Below the pieces are notes generated by a model. It was not told the origin of the DNA, ran no database searches, and was given only the letters and a program-made list of their open reading frames with translations. A program made the position numbers and the translations under genes. DNA of 64,000 bases, taken from contig NZ_CP013189.1 of assembly GCF_001444425.1 (NCBI RefSeq), forward strand, positions 3,162,001 to 3,226,000. Direction: 5' to 3'. Source of the stretch: Pseudohongiella spirulinae (GTDB taxonomy: Bacteria; Pseudomonadota; Gammaproteobacteria; Pseudomonadales; Pseudohongiellaceae). Below, piece by piece: positions 44,095 through 52,177 of the stretch; the first letter of the stretch is position 1; each line of letters starts with the position of its first letter.

Positions 44095-44114
44095 AATGCC
44101 AAGATTGGCATTAA
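44095..44114. promoter_or_regulatory. candidate FisR operator: palindrome AATGCCAA-GA-TTGGCATT
   Basis: Perfect 8-bp inverted repeat with a 2-base spacer (44095-44112) directly upstream of fisR. Its right arm extends to TTGGCATTAA (44105-44114), whose complement recurs at 44187. It lies about 140 bp upstream of the sigma-54 promoter, the usual distance for an enhancer-type activator site. Confidence 0.6.
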
Positions 44115-44186
44115 TTCTGTCACTTATGGCAATTATTCGCCAGTCATAAGTAAGCCAGCCATCCTGACAAGACCGGAAAAATCCAA

Positions 44187-44196
44187 TTAATGCCAA
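44187..44196 (+). promoter_or_regulatory. second copy of the candidate activator half-site (TTAATGCCAA)
   Basis: Exact 10-base match to the complement of 44105-44114, about 55 bp upstream of the sigma-54 promoter. With the palindrome it would give a multi-site enhancer for the divergent activator. Confidence 0.5.
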
Positions 44197-44241
44197 TAAA
44201 ACCAATCACTTCCCGATTTTCATCAAAAGCGCCTCAAGTCT

Positions 44242-44257
44242 TGGCACGGCTGCTGCA
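44242..44257 (+). promoter_or_regulatory. sigma-54 (-24/-12) promoter of the sulfide-oxidation operon
   Basis: TTGGCACGGCTGCTGCA: the -24 GG (44243-44244) and the -12 GC (44255-44256) are 10 bases apart, as required, and only the first T of the TTGCA box is changed. It faces the bd oxidase genes, with transcription expected to begin near 44268. It requires an activator of the kind encoded divergently. Confidence 0.78.
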
Positions 44258-44356
44258 ATAGCCAGGACAGAGAATTGTGATTACAGACTTATCCACCAGC
44301 ACCTGCTTGTCTGTAGTCGTGGTTTGCACACGTAGTCCCTGTAAGGAAGCCCTCAT

Positions 44357-44385
44357 GGGGCAGGTACACTGACTGCCCCTTTTTT
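44357..44385 (+). terminator. intrinsic-terminator-like hairpin in the leader of the sulfide operon
   Basis: GGGGCAG and CTGCCCC form a 7-bp GC-rich stem with a 9-base loop, followed by six T. It lies between the sigma-54 promoter and the first gene, about 90 bases into the predicted transcript. Just before it, GCCC and GGGC (GCCCTCATGGGGC) can pair and would compete with the terminator stem. That suggests attenuation, or a short leader RNA. The whole gap 44093-44421 holds only these regulatory elements. Confidence 0.65.
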
Positions 44386-44430
44386 CCGGCAACCATATGC
44401 AGGGATCATGCTAATCAACAGGTGAGCCGT

Positions 44431-45801
44431 ATGTTTGACATTGATCCCTTCATTCTTGCCCGCGCTCAGTTTGCTGCCAATATCAGCTTTCATATCCTGT
44501 TCCCGTCCATCACTATCGGACTGGGCTGGATCTTGTTGTTTTTCCGCCTGCGCTACACCATGACGGGCGACACACACTGGGAAAACGCCTATCACTTCTG
44601 GGTAAAAATTTTTGCTCTGTCCTTTGCCATCGGCGTTGTATCAGGCATCACCATGAGCTTTCAGTTTGGCACCAATTGGCCAGGGTTCATGGAAAGAACC
44701 GGGAACATATCCGGCCCGCTGCTCGGCTATGAAGTGCTCACCGCGTTTTTCCTGGAAGCCACGTTTCTGGGCGTCATGCTGTTTGGAAAAAATCGCGTTT
44801 CCAATAAAGTTCATCTGCTCGCCTGCTCGCTGGTCGCAATAGGCACCACGCTGTCGGCATTCTGGATTCTGAGCCTGAATTCCTGGATGCAGACACCTAC
44901 TGGTTACGTAATCGAAGACGGTGTCTTTTATGTCGACAGCTGGCTGGCAATCATCTTCAATCCTTCATTCCCCTATCGCCTGGCACACATGTTAATCGCT
45001 TCCATGCTAACCGCCGCCTTTCTGGTGTTGGGCATCAGCGCCTGGCGCATGCGCATGAAGGTTGACGGTCCGGCAACTGCCAAAGTATTCAAGGCCATGA
45101 CGGTGATCGCCATGATATTCGCGCCACTGCAGGTTTTTGTTGGCGATCTTCACGGACTTAATACCTTTGAGCATCAGCCAGCAAAAGTGGCAGCTATCGA
45201 AGGCGTCTGGGAAACGCACAGCGGAGTTGGCTTCACTCTCTTTGGCTTCCCTGATGAAGAAACCCGCACGACGCGATTCGCGCTTGAAATCCCATATGCT
45301 GCCAGTCTGATACTGACGCATGACATCAACGGCGAAATCCGCGGCTTAAATGAGTTCGAAGGCGAACACCCTCCGGTTGCCATCGTATTCTGGTCCTTCC
45401 GTGTCATGGTCGGCATCGGCATGTTGATGATCCTGGTCGCCTGGTGGTCCGGATGGCAATTGTTCCGCCGCAAACAAAAGCCGGGTGTCTGGCTGTTGCG
45501 TGCCGCATCCTGGATGACTTTCTCGGGATGGGTTGCCGTACTGGCAGGCTGGTATGTCACCGAAATCGGCCGGCAGCCCTGGATAGTTCAGGGCCTGCTG
45601 ACCAGCGCCGAAGTGGTGGCGGATCATTCCAGTGGCATCATGCTAAGCACGTTCACGGGTTACATGGCACTGTATGTATTCATCCTGATTTCTTACATCG
45701 CCACACTTCGATACATGGCTACCAAACCGGCTGCGTCACTGATGGCAATGAATCAAGTGCCGGGTCAATCCACTCAACCGATCGCGGCGGCACGAGGATA
45801 A
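44431..45801 (+). CDS. cioA: cytochrome bd-type quinol oxidase subunit I (CioA-type)
   Basis: Large subunit carrying hemes b558, b595 and d, 456 residues from ATG 44431 (AGGTGAG upstream). The N-terminus ILARAQFAANISFHILFPSI includes the heme His; GYEVLTAFFLEATFLGVMLF and NPSFPYRLAHMLIASMLTAA are conserved helices. The quinol loop between the helices is short, as in the cyanide-insensitive Cio branch, not the long E. coli CydA loop. bd oxidases resist sulfide inhibition, which suits this operon. Four bases separate it from subunit II. Confidence 0.93.
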   Translation: MFDIDPFILARAQFAANISFHILFPSITIGLGWILLFFRLRYTMTGDTHWENAYHFWVKIFALSFAIGVVSGITMSFQFGTNWPGFMERTGNISGPLLGYEVLTAFFLEATFLGVMLFGKNRVSNKVHLLACSLVAIGTTLSAFWILSLNSWMQTPTGYVIEDGVFYVDSWLAIIFNPSFPYRLAHMLIASMLTAAFLVLGISAWRMRMKVDGPATAKVFKAMTVIAMIFAPLQVFVGDLHGLNTFEHQPAKVAAIEGVWETHSGVGFTLFGFPDEETRTTRFALEIPYAASLILTHDINGEIRGLNEFEGEHPPVAIVFWSFRVMVGIGMLMILVAWWSGWQLFRRKQKPGVWLLRAASWMTFSGWVAVLAGWYVTEIGRQPWIVQGLLTSAEVVADHSSGIMLSTFTGYMALYVFILISYIATLRYMATKPAASLMAMNQVPGQSTQPIAAARG

Positions 45802-45805
45802 GCAT

Positions 45806-46807
45806 ATGGACCTGGATTTCTGGTTACCTTTATTTTTTGCCAGCGCCATGGGGCTGGCCTTGTTGATCTACGTGATTCTGGACGGATATGACCTGGGCAT
45901 TGGCTTGTTACTGCCGCTGGCCAATGAGCACGACAAAGATCTGATGATAGCCTCCATCGGTCCATTCTGGGACGCCAACGAAACCTGGATTGTGCTTGGC
46001 ATAGGCATTTTGCTGATTGCCTTTCCGCAGGCGCACGGCCAGATACTCACAACAATGTATATTCCCGTCACGCTAATGTTGATGGGATTGATACTTCGCG
46101 GAATCGCCTTTGATTTTCGTGCCAAGGCGGTGTCCCATCGCAAGCGTATGTGGAACGCGATTTTTTCGACCGGTTCGCTGATCACCGCGTCAGCTCAGGG
46201 CTGGATGCTCGGTACCTACATCACCGGCCTGGGGCATGGTGGACTGAACTACCTGTTTTCGGTGTTGATCGCAGTCACCTTGCCCGCGTTATACATACTG
46301 CTGGGTGCGGCCTGGCTACTGATCAAAACCGAAGGCGCACTGTTTGACAGAGCATTGGTCTGGGCACAGAGAGCAATTCTACCAATGGGCTTTGCGTTAC
46401 TGCTGGTCTCCATAGCAACTCCCCTGGTCAGCCAGGCTATTGCTGCCAAATGGTTTACCTTTCCTGACGGGCTTAAATTACTGCCTATTCCATTGCTCAG
46501 CACTGCGCTTTATACCAGCCTGCTGTGGCTGCTGTTTGATCAGCGTGCGCTGCGCCAACCCGGTAAAGAGTGGCTGCTGTTTGGTGGCCTGATCGCGCTA
46601 TGCCTGCTGGCCGGGCTGGGACTGGCATACAGTATTTTGCCGGACATCATTATCGGCAAGATGACTATCTGGGAATCCGCTTCCAGCACTGATTCACTGC
46701 TGTTTACCTTCTGGGGAACAGCTATCGTCCTGCCAGCGATCATTGCCTACACGTTTTTTGTGTACCGTATTTTTTCTGGCAAAACCACAACACTCACTTA
46801 CGAATAA
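45806..46807 (+). CDS. cioB: cytochrome bd-type quinol oxidase subunit II (CioB-type)
   Basis: 333 residues with eight or so helices. The family start DFWLPLFFASAMGLALLIYV and ILDGYDLGIGLLLPL, then GPFWDANETWIVLGIGILLI with its conserved W-D-x-N-E, are all present. It is the structural partner of CioA without hemes of its own. No CydX/CydS-like small subunit frame follows it in the 18 bp before the next gene. Same transcript as the persulfide dioxygenase. Confidence 0.93.
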   Translation: MDLDFWLPLFFASAMGLALLIYVILDGYDLGIGLLLPLANEHDKDLMIASIGPFWDANETWIVLGIGILLIAFPQAHGQILTTMYIPVTLMLMGLILRGIAFDFRAKAVSHRKRMWNAIFSTGSLITASAQGWMLGTYITGLGHGGLNYLFSVLIAVTLPALYILLGAAWLLIKTEGALFDRALVWAQRAILPMGFALLLVSIATPLVSQAIAAKWFTFPDGLKLLPIPLLSTALYTSLLWLLFDQRALRQPGKEWLLFGGLIALCLLAGLGLAYSILPDIIIGKMTIWESASSTDSLLFTFWGTAIVLPAIIAYTFFVYRIFSGKTTTLTYE

Positions 46808-46825
46808 TACAGAGGGGATATCGCT

Positions 46826-47698
46826 ATGAACAGTACGCTCAAACCAGAAGTTTTTACATTCTACGACCAGCAAACATTCACTTTCTCGTACGTGGTCAAG
46901 GACCCCACTTCCAATGACTGCGCCGTCATTGATTCGGTACTGAATCTGGACTACAACTCGGGCAGGATCAGCTATACCTCGGCCAATGAGATCATCGAAC
47001 ATATCCAGAAACACAAGCTGAATCTGGTTTGGCTGATCGAGACTCATGTTCATGCCGATCACCTTTCAGCAGCTCCTTATATCCAGGAGAAGCTGGGCGG
47101 AAAATTGGCCATCGGTGCGCATATCACCACTGTGCAGAATGTGTTTGGCAAGGTGTTCAATGCCGGCACTGAGTTCGCCCGTGATGGCTCTCAGTTTGAC
47201 CACCTTTTTGAGGACGGTGAGGCTTATCAGGTCGGCGCCCTGCAATGCAAAGCTATTCACACGCCCGGTCACACACCGGCCTGCATGACTCATGTAATTG
47301 GTGATGCCGCATTTGTTGGCGACACTCTGTTTATGCCTGACGGTGGTACGGCGCGCGCTGACTTCCCCGGCGGCGATGCCCGCACGTTGTATCGCTCTAT
47401 CAAAAAAGTGTTGAGTCTGCCGGGTGATACCCGTCTTTTCATGTGCCACGACTATCAGCCTGACGGTCGCGAAGTTGAGTATGAAACGACCGTCGAAGAT
47501 GAGCGTGCGCAGAATATTCATGTGCATGACGGCATTACTGAAGATGAGTTTGTTGCCATGCGTGAAGCACGCGACGCCACACTCGATATGCCGGTTCTGA
47601 TCCTGCCCTCATTGCAGGTCAATATGCGGGCCGGGCATTTCCCGCCAGCAGAAGATAACAACATGATCTATCTGAAAGTGCCAATCAACGCCCTTTAA
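46826..47698 (+). CDS. pdo: persulfide dioxygenase (ETHE1/Blh-like metallo-beta-lactamase fold)
   Basis: 290 residues. It oxidises glutathione persulfide to sulfite with O2 at a mononuclear iron. Iron-site motifs are IETHVHADHLSAA, HTPGHTPACMTHV and FVGDTLFMPDGGTARADFPG; RLFMCHDYQPDGREV carries the last His. The SARADF-like loop (TARADF) and the CHDY motif separate it from glyoxalase II. GGGGAT precedes the ATG. Placement between the bd oxidase and SQR indicates sulfide detoxification or sulfide respiration. Confidence 0.9.
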   Translation: MNSTLKPEVFTFYDQQTFTFSYVVKDPTSNDCAVIDSVLNLDYNSGRISYTSANEIIEHIQKHKLNLVWLIETHVHADHLSAAPYIQEKLGGKLAIGAHITTVQNVFGKVFNAGTEFARDGSQFDHLFEDGEAYQVGALQCKAIHTPGHTPACMTHVIGDAAFVGDTLFMPDGGTARADFPGGDARTLYRSIKKVLSLPGDTRLFMCHDYQPDGREVEYETTVEDERAQNIHVHDGITEDEFVAMREARDATLDMPVLILPSLQVNMRAGHFPPAEDNNMIYLKVPINAL

Positions 47699-47728
47699 AA
47701 GATCATTGTTTATACCGCGGAGGTACCC

Positions 47729-49453
47729 ATGAACATTAAAAAAATGACGGATGAATTTTCAGTAACTGAACAGTTGAGCCCGGAAGATTTGACAAACGTG
47801 GCTGACGCAGGATTTCGCACGATTATCTGCAATCGTCCGGATGCGGAGGAAGGTCAGCAATACCCGCTGGACATGATCGAAAACGCGGCGAATGCCAATG
47901 GTATAGACGTCCTATACGTGCCAGTTGTACACGATACGATCTGTTCTGCCGATGTGCGCGAATTCACCAAAGCGTGGAGCGGCGCAGCCAAGCCTGTGCT
48001 CGCCTATTGCCGCTCGGGTCTGCGCTCCTGCACTTTGTGGTCACTAATGAGGATCAGCAATGGCGCCAGCAGTAACGCTGTCATAGAAGAGGCCAGCAAA
48101 GCCGGTTTTGACTTCAGTAGTTTCAAAGAAAAATTTGCACATGTAATTGCAGAGATTTCTGGCATATCAGATTCGACAAAAAAGCAAAAAGATCCAATTA
48201 ATGAGGCACAGGTTATGAGCTATCAGGAAACCCAGTATGATGTGGTAATAGTAGGTGCTGGCGCATCCGGAATTTCGGTTGCATCAAGCCTTCTCAGTCG
48301 CGAACGTCGGCTACGTATCGCGCTAATCGATCCTGCAGAAACACACTACTACCAACCAGGTTTCACCATGATTGGTGGTGGTGTTTTCGATGCCGAAGAA
48401 GTCAAACGCCCAATGGCGTCACTGATTCCCAAAGGCGTCAAGTGGATATCTCTGGCTGTTGAGTCTTTCGAACCGGAAGACAATGCAGTTGTTCTGAACG
48501 ACGGCTCGCGTGTTGCATACAAACGCCTGATTGTTTGCCCGGGTATTAAATTGAACTGGGATGCAATTGAAGGCCTGCCTGAAACACTGGGCCGCAACGG
48601 TGTCACTTCAAATTATAGAGCAGACCTGGCGCCTTATACATGGAAATTGATTAGCGGGATGACGTCAGGCAAGGCGGTATTCACACAACCACCGATGCCG
48701 ATCAAATGTGCCGGCGCACCACAGAAAGCGCTTTACCTGGCCGGTGATCACTGGTTCAGACATGGTCTGATTGACAATGTGGACATCTCCTTCTACAACG
48801 CCGGAGCCGTGTTATTCGGCGTCAAGGACTATGTACCTGCATTGCAATCCTATATGGATAAGTATCAAGCTGAACTGCATTTCTCTCATAAACTGGTAAA
48901 AGTGGATGGCGATAAAAAATTAGCCTGGTTTGAGACTACAGATGCTGACGGCAATGTACAAACTGTAGAGACAGACTTTGATATGTTGCACGTCTGTCCA
49001 CCACAAACCGCGCCAGATTTTATTCGCAACAGCCCGTTGGCTGATGAAGGGGGCTGGATTGACGTGGATCCCGGCACGTTGCAACACAAGAAATTCACAA
49101 ACATCTGGGGGCTGGGTGATGCCGCCAATACCAGCAACGCTAAAACGGCCGCCGCGGTGCGTAAGCAGGTGCCTGTGGTTGCCGCCAACATCGTGGCAGA
49201 CATCAAGGGTCAGCCGCAGCAATATCACTATGATGGATACGGTTCCTGCCCGCTGACCGTGGAGCGCGGCAAGATCGTTCTTGCAGAGTTCGCCTATGGC
49301 GGCAAGCTGATGCCAACATTACCGGTATGGATGCTGGATGGCACCAAACCGACGTCGATGGCCTGGCACATGAAAAAGAGCATGCTGCCGGCACTTTACT
49401 GGCATGGGATGCTGAAAGGTCATGAGCTGCTGGTTAAGCCGGTGGCCGGCTGA
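47729..49453 (+). CDS. sqr: DUF442 phosphatase-like domain fused to type II sulfide:quinone oxidoreductase
   Basis: 574 residues. About 1-140 form a DUF442 domain of PTP fold with the P-loop AYCRSGLRSCTL. From about 163 (MSYQETQYDVVIVGAGASGI) the protein is a flavoprotein of the SQR/SQOR family: FAD-binding GAGASG, active-site cysteines in VCPGIKLNW and MPIKCAGAPQKALYL, and IWGLGDAANTSNAKTAAAVR. The KCAGAPQK motif is that of the type II, mitochondrial SQOR-like branch. GGAGGT precedes ATG 47729. An internal ATG at 48215 has GAGG 8 bases upstream and could also give free SQR. The gene ends in the palindrome. Confidence 0.9.
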   Translation: MNIKKMTDEFSVTEQLSPEDLTNVADAGFRTIICNRPDAEEGQQYPLDMIENAANANGIDVLYVPVVHDTICSADVREFTKAWSGAAKPVLAYCRSGLRSCTLWSLMRISNGASSNAVIEEASKAGFDFSSFKEKFAHVIAEISGISDSTKKQKDPINEAQVMSYQETQYDVVIVGAGASGISVASSLLSRERRLRIALIDPAETHYYQPGFTMIGGGVFDAEEVKRPMASLIPKGVKWISLAVESFEPEDNAVVLNDGSRVAYKRLIVCPGIKLNWDAIEGLPETLGRNGVTSNYRADLAPYTWKLISGMTSGKAVFTQPPMPIKCAGAPQKALYLAGDHWFRHGLIDNVDISFYNAGAVLFGVKDYVPALQSYMDKYQAELHFSHKLVKVDGDKKLAWFETTDADGNVQTVETDFDMLHVCPPQTAPDFIRNSPLADEGGWIDVDPGTLQHKKFTNIWGLGDAANTSNAKTAAAVRKQVPVVAANIVADIKGQPQQYHYDGYGSCPLTVERGKIVLAEFAYGGKLMPTLPVWMLDGTKPTSMAWHMKKSMLPALYWHGMLKGHELLVKPVAG

Positions 49454-49535
49454 GGCGCTGGGGACGGAGGCGGTTACCCTGGGGACGGAGGCGGTCTCTG
49501 TCCCCAGGGTAACCGCCTCCGTCCCCAGCGCCTCA
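49451..49535. repeat. palindromic repeat, copy 2: perfect 36-bp inverted repeat
   Basis: Arms 49451-49486 and 49500-49535 are perfect complements around a 13-base loop GGAGGCGGTCTCT. Each arm contains two tandem GGGGACGGAGGCGG-type units (the inner one is split by the loop). The arms start at the TGA of sqr and end at the TCA (stop, minus strand) of the next gene, so the element spans exactly from stop to stop. It could act as a two-way transcription terminator, although there is no T-tract. Confidence 0.9.
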
Positions 49536-50612
49536 CTCGATCAGGTTATAGATACGCCTGATCGCTCTGACGTCGGCACCTGCTGCACGGATTTGTGGGT
49601 AGTTTGCGCTGTGGTTGGTCATGTCGATCTGCTGGGCGGCATCCTCTGCGCTTAGACCACTGCGCTTTAGCTCGGCGGTTTTGGCCCACAGGTCGCGCAG
49701 ATAAGCCTGGAAGGCATCTATACGTTCGCGGCTCTCAACCAGAGGACCGTGGCCTGACAGCAGGATGTCAAAATCCAGGGCTTTGATTCGCTCCAGCACA
49801 TCTGCCCATTCGTTTGCGTAAGCGTCACCCATGTAAATCAGATTCTGGCCTACCAGGTCGCCGGCATAGAGGATTTTTTCGTGCGGCAGAAACACAACCA
49901 CGTCACCTCCGGTGTGACCTCTGCCTGTATGGATGAGTTGTATTTCCCGACCGCCGCCAACAACATCCTGGTAGATTGTCATGGTATCACTGACGGTTAT
50001 ATTTGGCGGAGTGGGCTCGATCTGCGCCACTGAATTCAGGTGGGCTTCGTGCATGGCAATCTGTCCCTGGATTGACGCCCGCTCGTGTACATCATTGGAC
50101 TGCTCAAGCTGCGCACGAAGACGCTCTATTTGCACCGGGACTCCCTGCGTGAAGCTGATAAACGTCGATTCTTCCAACACATTACCCAACTCACCGTTCA
50201 ATTTCTCGCGGGTATACTGCGAGCCGATTATCTCAACATCACGCGGAAACACTTGATTACCGTGAGCGTGATCAAAGTGGTAATGCGTGTTGATCAGGTA
50301 ACGAACCGGCTTATTGCTGACCGCCTTGATCGAGTCCAGCAAGGCCAGACCTGCATTAGGCGACACATGGGAATCCACAACCAGCAGGTCATGCAAGCCT
50401 TCGATAAGCATGGACTGGCTGGTGAGGTTCACCGCGCCAGTCGCCGTGATGAAGTAGATGCCATCAGCCACCGGTGTAAAGACGTGGCTGCGGGTTTCTA
50501 TCACACCCGAGGACTGTACGTTCTGAGCAGAGCTTATACTGAGCACGGTCAATAGCGACATACCGATAGCAGCGGCTGCAACAAGCGCCAGTAGACTCTT
50601 TTTATTCTTCAT
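49533..50612 (-). CDS. exported metallo-beta-lactamase-fold hydrolase
   Basis: 359 residues with a signal peptide (LLALVAAAAIGMSLLTVLSI, cleavage near SSAQ). The zinc motif is INTHYHFDHAHGN (HxHxDH), with further ligands in IHTGRGHTGGDVVVFLP and LYAGDLVG, and ILLSGHGP carrying the last His. An insert of about 60 helical residues (QIERLRAQLEQSNDVHERAS) separates the halves. It resembles periplasmic SoxH/quinoprotein-relay hydrolases. The context beside the sulfide operon is suggestive but it is on the opposite strand. Substrate unknown. Confidence 0.85.
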   Translation of the reverse strand: MKNKKSLLALVAAAAIGMSLLTVLSISSAQNVQSSGVIETRSHVFTPVADGIYFITATGAVNLTSQSMLIEGLHDLLVVDSHVSPNAGLALLDSIKAVSNKPVRYLINTHYHFDHAHGNQVFPRDVEIIGSQYTREKLNGELGNVLEESTFISFTQGVPVQIERLRAQLEQSNDVHERASIQGQIAMHEAHLNSVAQIEPTPPNITVSDTMTIYQDVVGGGREIQLIHTGRGHTGGDVVVFLPHEKILYAGDLVGQNLIYMGDAYANEWADVLERIKALDFDILLSGHGPLVESRERIDAFQAYLRDLWAKTAELKRSGLSAEDAAQQIDMTNHSANYPQIRAAGADVRAIRRIYNLIE

Positions 50613-50628
50613 GGTTGCTCCTTGATAG

Positions 50629-50700
50629 TAACGCTGGGGACGGAGGCGGTCTACGTCCCCAGAGCGCTGGGGACGTAGACCGCCTCCGTCCCCAGCGTTA
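50629..50700. repeat. palindromic repeat, copy 3: perfect 34-bp inverted repeat
   Basis: Arms 50629-50662 and 50667-50700 are perfect complements with a 4-base loop AGCG. Each arm is itself a hairpin unit, CTGGGGACGGAGGCGG then TCTACGTCCCCAG. The right arm includes the TAA stop of the M48 gene; the left arm lies just upstream of the metallo-hydrolase start. Confidence 0.9.
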
Positions 50701-52176
50701 CTGCAGAATTTTGATCCACTCGCCCGGCTGCGGATTACCGATCGGGTAGTAGCCGTTCAGCAGGCGCAGTGTTTCTTCCGGGTACTGGGGGATCGGGCTT
50801 CGAGCTGCCAGGGCACGCCAGTCAAAACCTTCGGTGACCTGCACGTAGCGCACGCGCAGGCTACTGCTGCCGGAGCGCTCGTTCATCTGGATGGCTCTGA
50901 AAGTGCGGATGGACGACAGCAGCAGTCGATCCAGATCCTGCACGGCTTCAGGGTCGGGAATCTCCGCCCGGAATACAAAGACACGTGGCCCCAGATAGAT
51001 GGCTGCTACGCGCTCATGGTTGCCAGCATCATTGGTATGGGTGCCCGTGTACCCGATCAGTCGATACTGTGACAATGCTTCGGACTGCTGCAAATCAGCG
51101 ATGCCCAGATTCTCGCGGATATACAAGCGAGGCTCTTTGTTTTCCTGTAGCCGCTGCGCTTCGACGCGAATTGATGCACTGCCTTCTGGCGCGCTGGCCG
51201 TCACAGTTGTGGGAGTCTCACGGATCGACCAGGCATCCGGAAACACCATGGTGTAACTAAGCAGGTCCTGATAATAGCGGTTACGGTCCCCGGTGCTGGT
51301 GACATTCTCTCCAAATGGCAAGCCGTCGATGTGCTGACGGAAGATCAGCGGATCAGTCTCACGCATCTGGTCGGCCGACAGATTTCCAGCCTGCGAAACG
51401 GCCTGCTGCAAGCGAACATCGTTACGCGGGTGCGTGGTAAACAGACCGTGATAGCTCGGTTGACGCTGCGCCACGCGGACATTGAAATCCTCCTGACTTT
51501 TCAGCACGCTCAGCACATCGATCATGGCTCGCGGGTTATAGCCAGCATTGTATAAATACTGAGCACCCAGACTGTCGGCTTCCAGCTCATTCTCCCGGCC
51601 AAAACCACTGACTCCGGCTGCCGCCCAGATAGAGCCAATCTGCGCCAGCTCAGAGCCGATATAACCGCTGCCCGTCGCAACGGCAGCTACCACACCACCC
51701 ACCGTTGCGGCGGCGCTGCCGAGACGGCCACGGGCCTGCTGCTGGATTGCATGGCGTGCGGTAATATGCCCCACCTCGTGCGCAAGCACCGCCGCCAACT
51801 CATCTTCAGATTTCAGGTATAAAAGCAGACCGCGGTTGATGTAGACATAACCACCCGGCAGGGCAAAAGCGTTAATCTCGGGACTGTCGATAACGGTGAA
51901 GGTATAACTCAGATCAGGGCGATGACTGGTCCTCGCCACGCGTTGCCCGACTTCGTTCACATAGGCATTGAGCGCTTCGTCTTCCATGATACGCATGGAG
52001 GCGAGCACCTTCTCATGTTCCTCCTGGCCAATCTCCAGCTCGCGCCGCTCGCTCATCAGTACAAGATTACTCTGCCCGGTGGCAGGATTCACGGCACAGG
52101 CCTGCAGACCAGTGGCCAACAGAATGCCCGCCAGCACTGTCAGCCGGATGTAGTTGCCGCCCCACTGCAGGATCAT
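50698..52176 (-). CDS. M48 family metalloprotease lipoprotein with C-terminal extension
   Basis: 492 residues from ATG 52176, just after the upstream stop (AAGGCGG as ribosome site). The lipobox is ATGLQAC. The zinc motif LAHEVGHITARHA is followed by ENELEADSLGAQYL with the third ligand Glu, as in BepA/LoiP-type periplasmic proteases. After the protease (to about 270) a further 200 residues end in an SH3-like or TPR-free region (FRAEIPDPEAVQDLDRLLLS) containing a DWRALAARSPIPQYPEETLR motif. It is last in the large operon that starts beyond 64000. Role in envelope protein quality control is inferred. Confidence 0.85.
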   Translation of the reverse strand: MILQWGGNYIRLTVLAGILLATGLQACAVNPATGQSNLVLMSERRELEIGQEEHEKVLASMRIMEDEALNAYVNEVGQRVARTSHRPDLSYTFTVIDSPEINAFALPGGYVYINRGLLLYLKSEDELAAVLAHEVGHITARHAIQQQARGRLGSAAATVGGVVAAVATGSGYIGSELAQIGSIWAAAGVSGFGRENELEADSLGAQYLYNAGYNPRAMIDVLSVLKSQEDFNVRVAQRQPSYHGLFTTHPRNDVRLQQAVSQAGNLSADQMRETDPLIFRQHIDGLPFGENVTSTGDRNRYYQDLLSYTMVFPDAWSIRETPTTVTASAPEGSASIRVEAQRLQENKEPRLYIRENLGIADLQQSEALSQYRLIGYTGTHTNDAGNHERVAAIYLGPRVFVFRAEIPDPEAVQDLDRLLLSSIRTFRAIQMNERSGSSSLRVRYVQVTEGFDWRALAARSPIPQYPEETLRLLNGYYPIGNPQPGEWIKILQ

Positions 52177-52177
52177 A

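Noticed and set aside
49451-50700. CRISPR array
   Set aside because: The repeats are palindromes in two intergenic sites, not regularly spaced direct repeats with unique spacers, and no cas gene is near.
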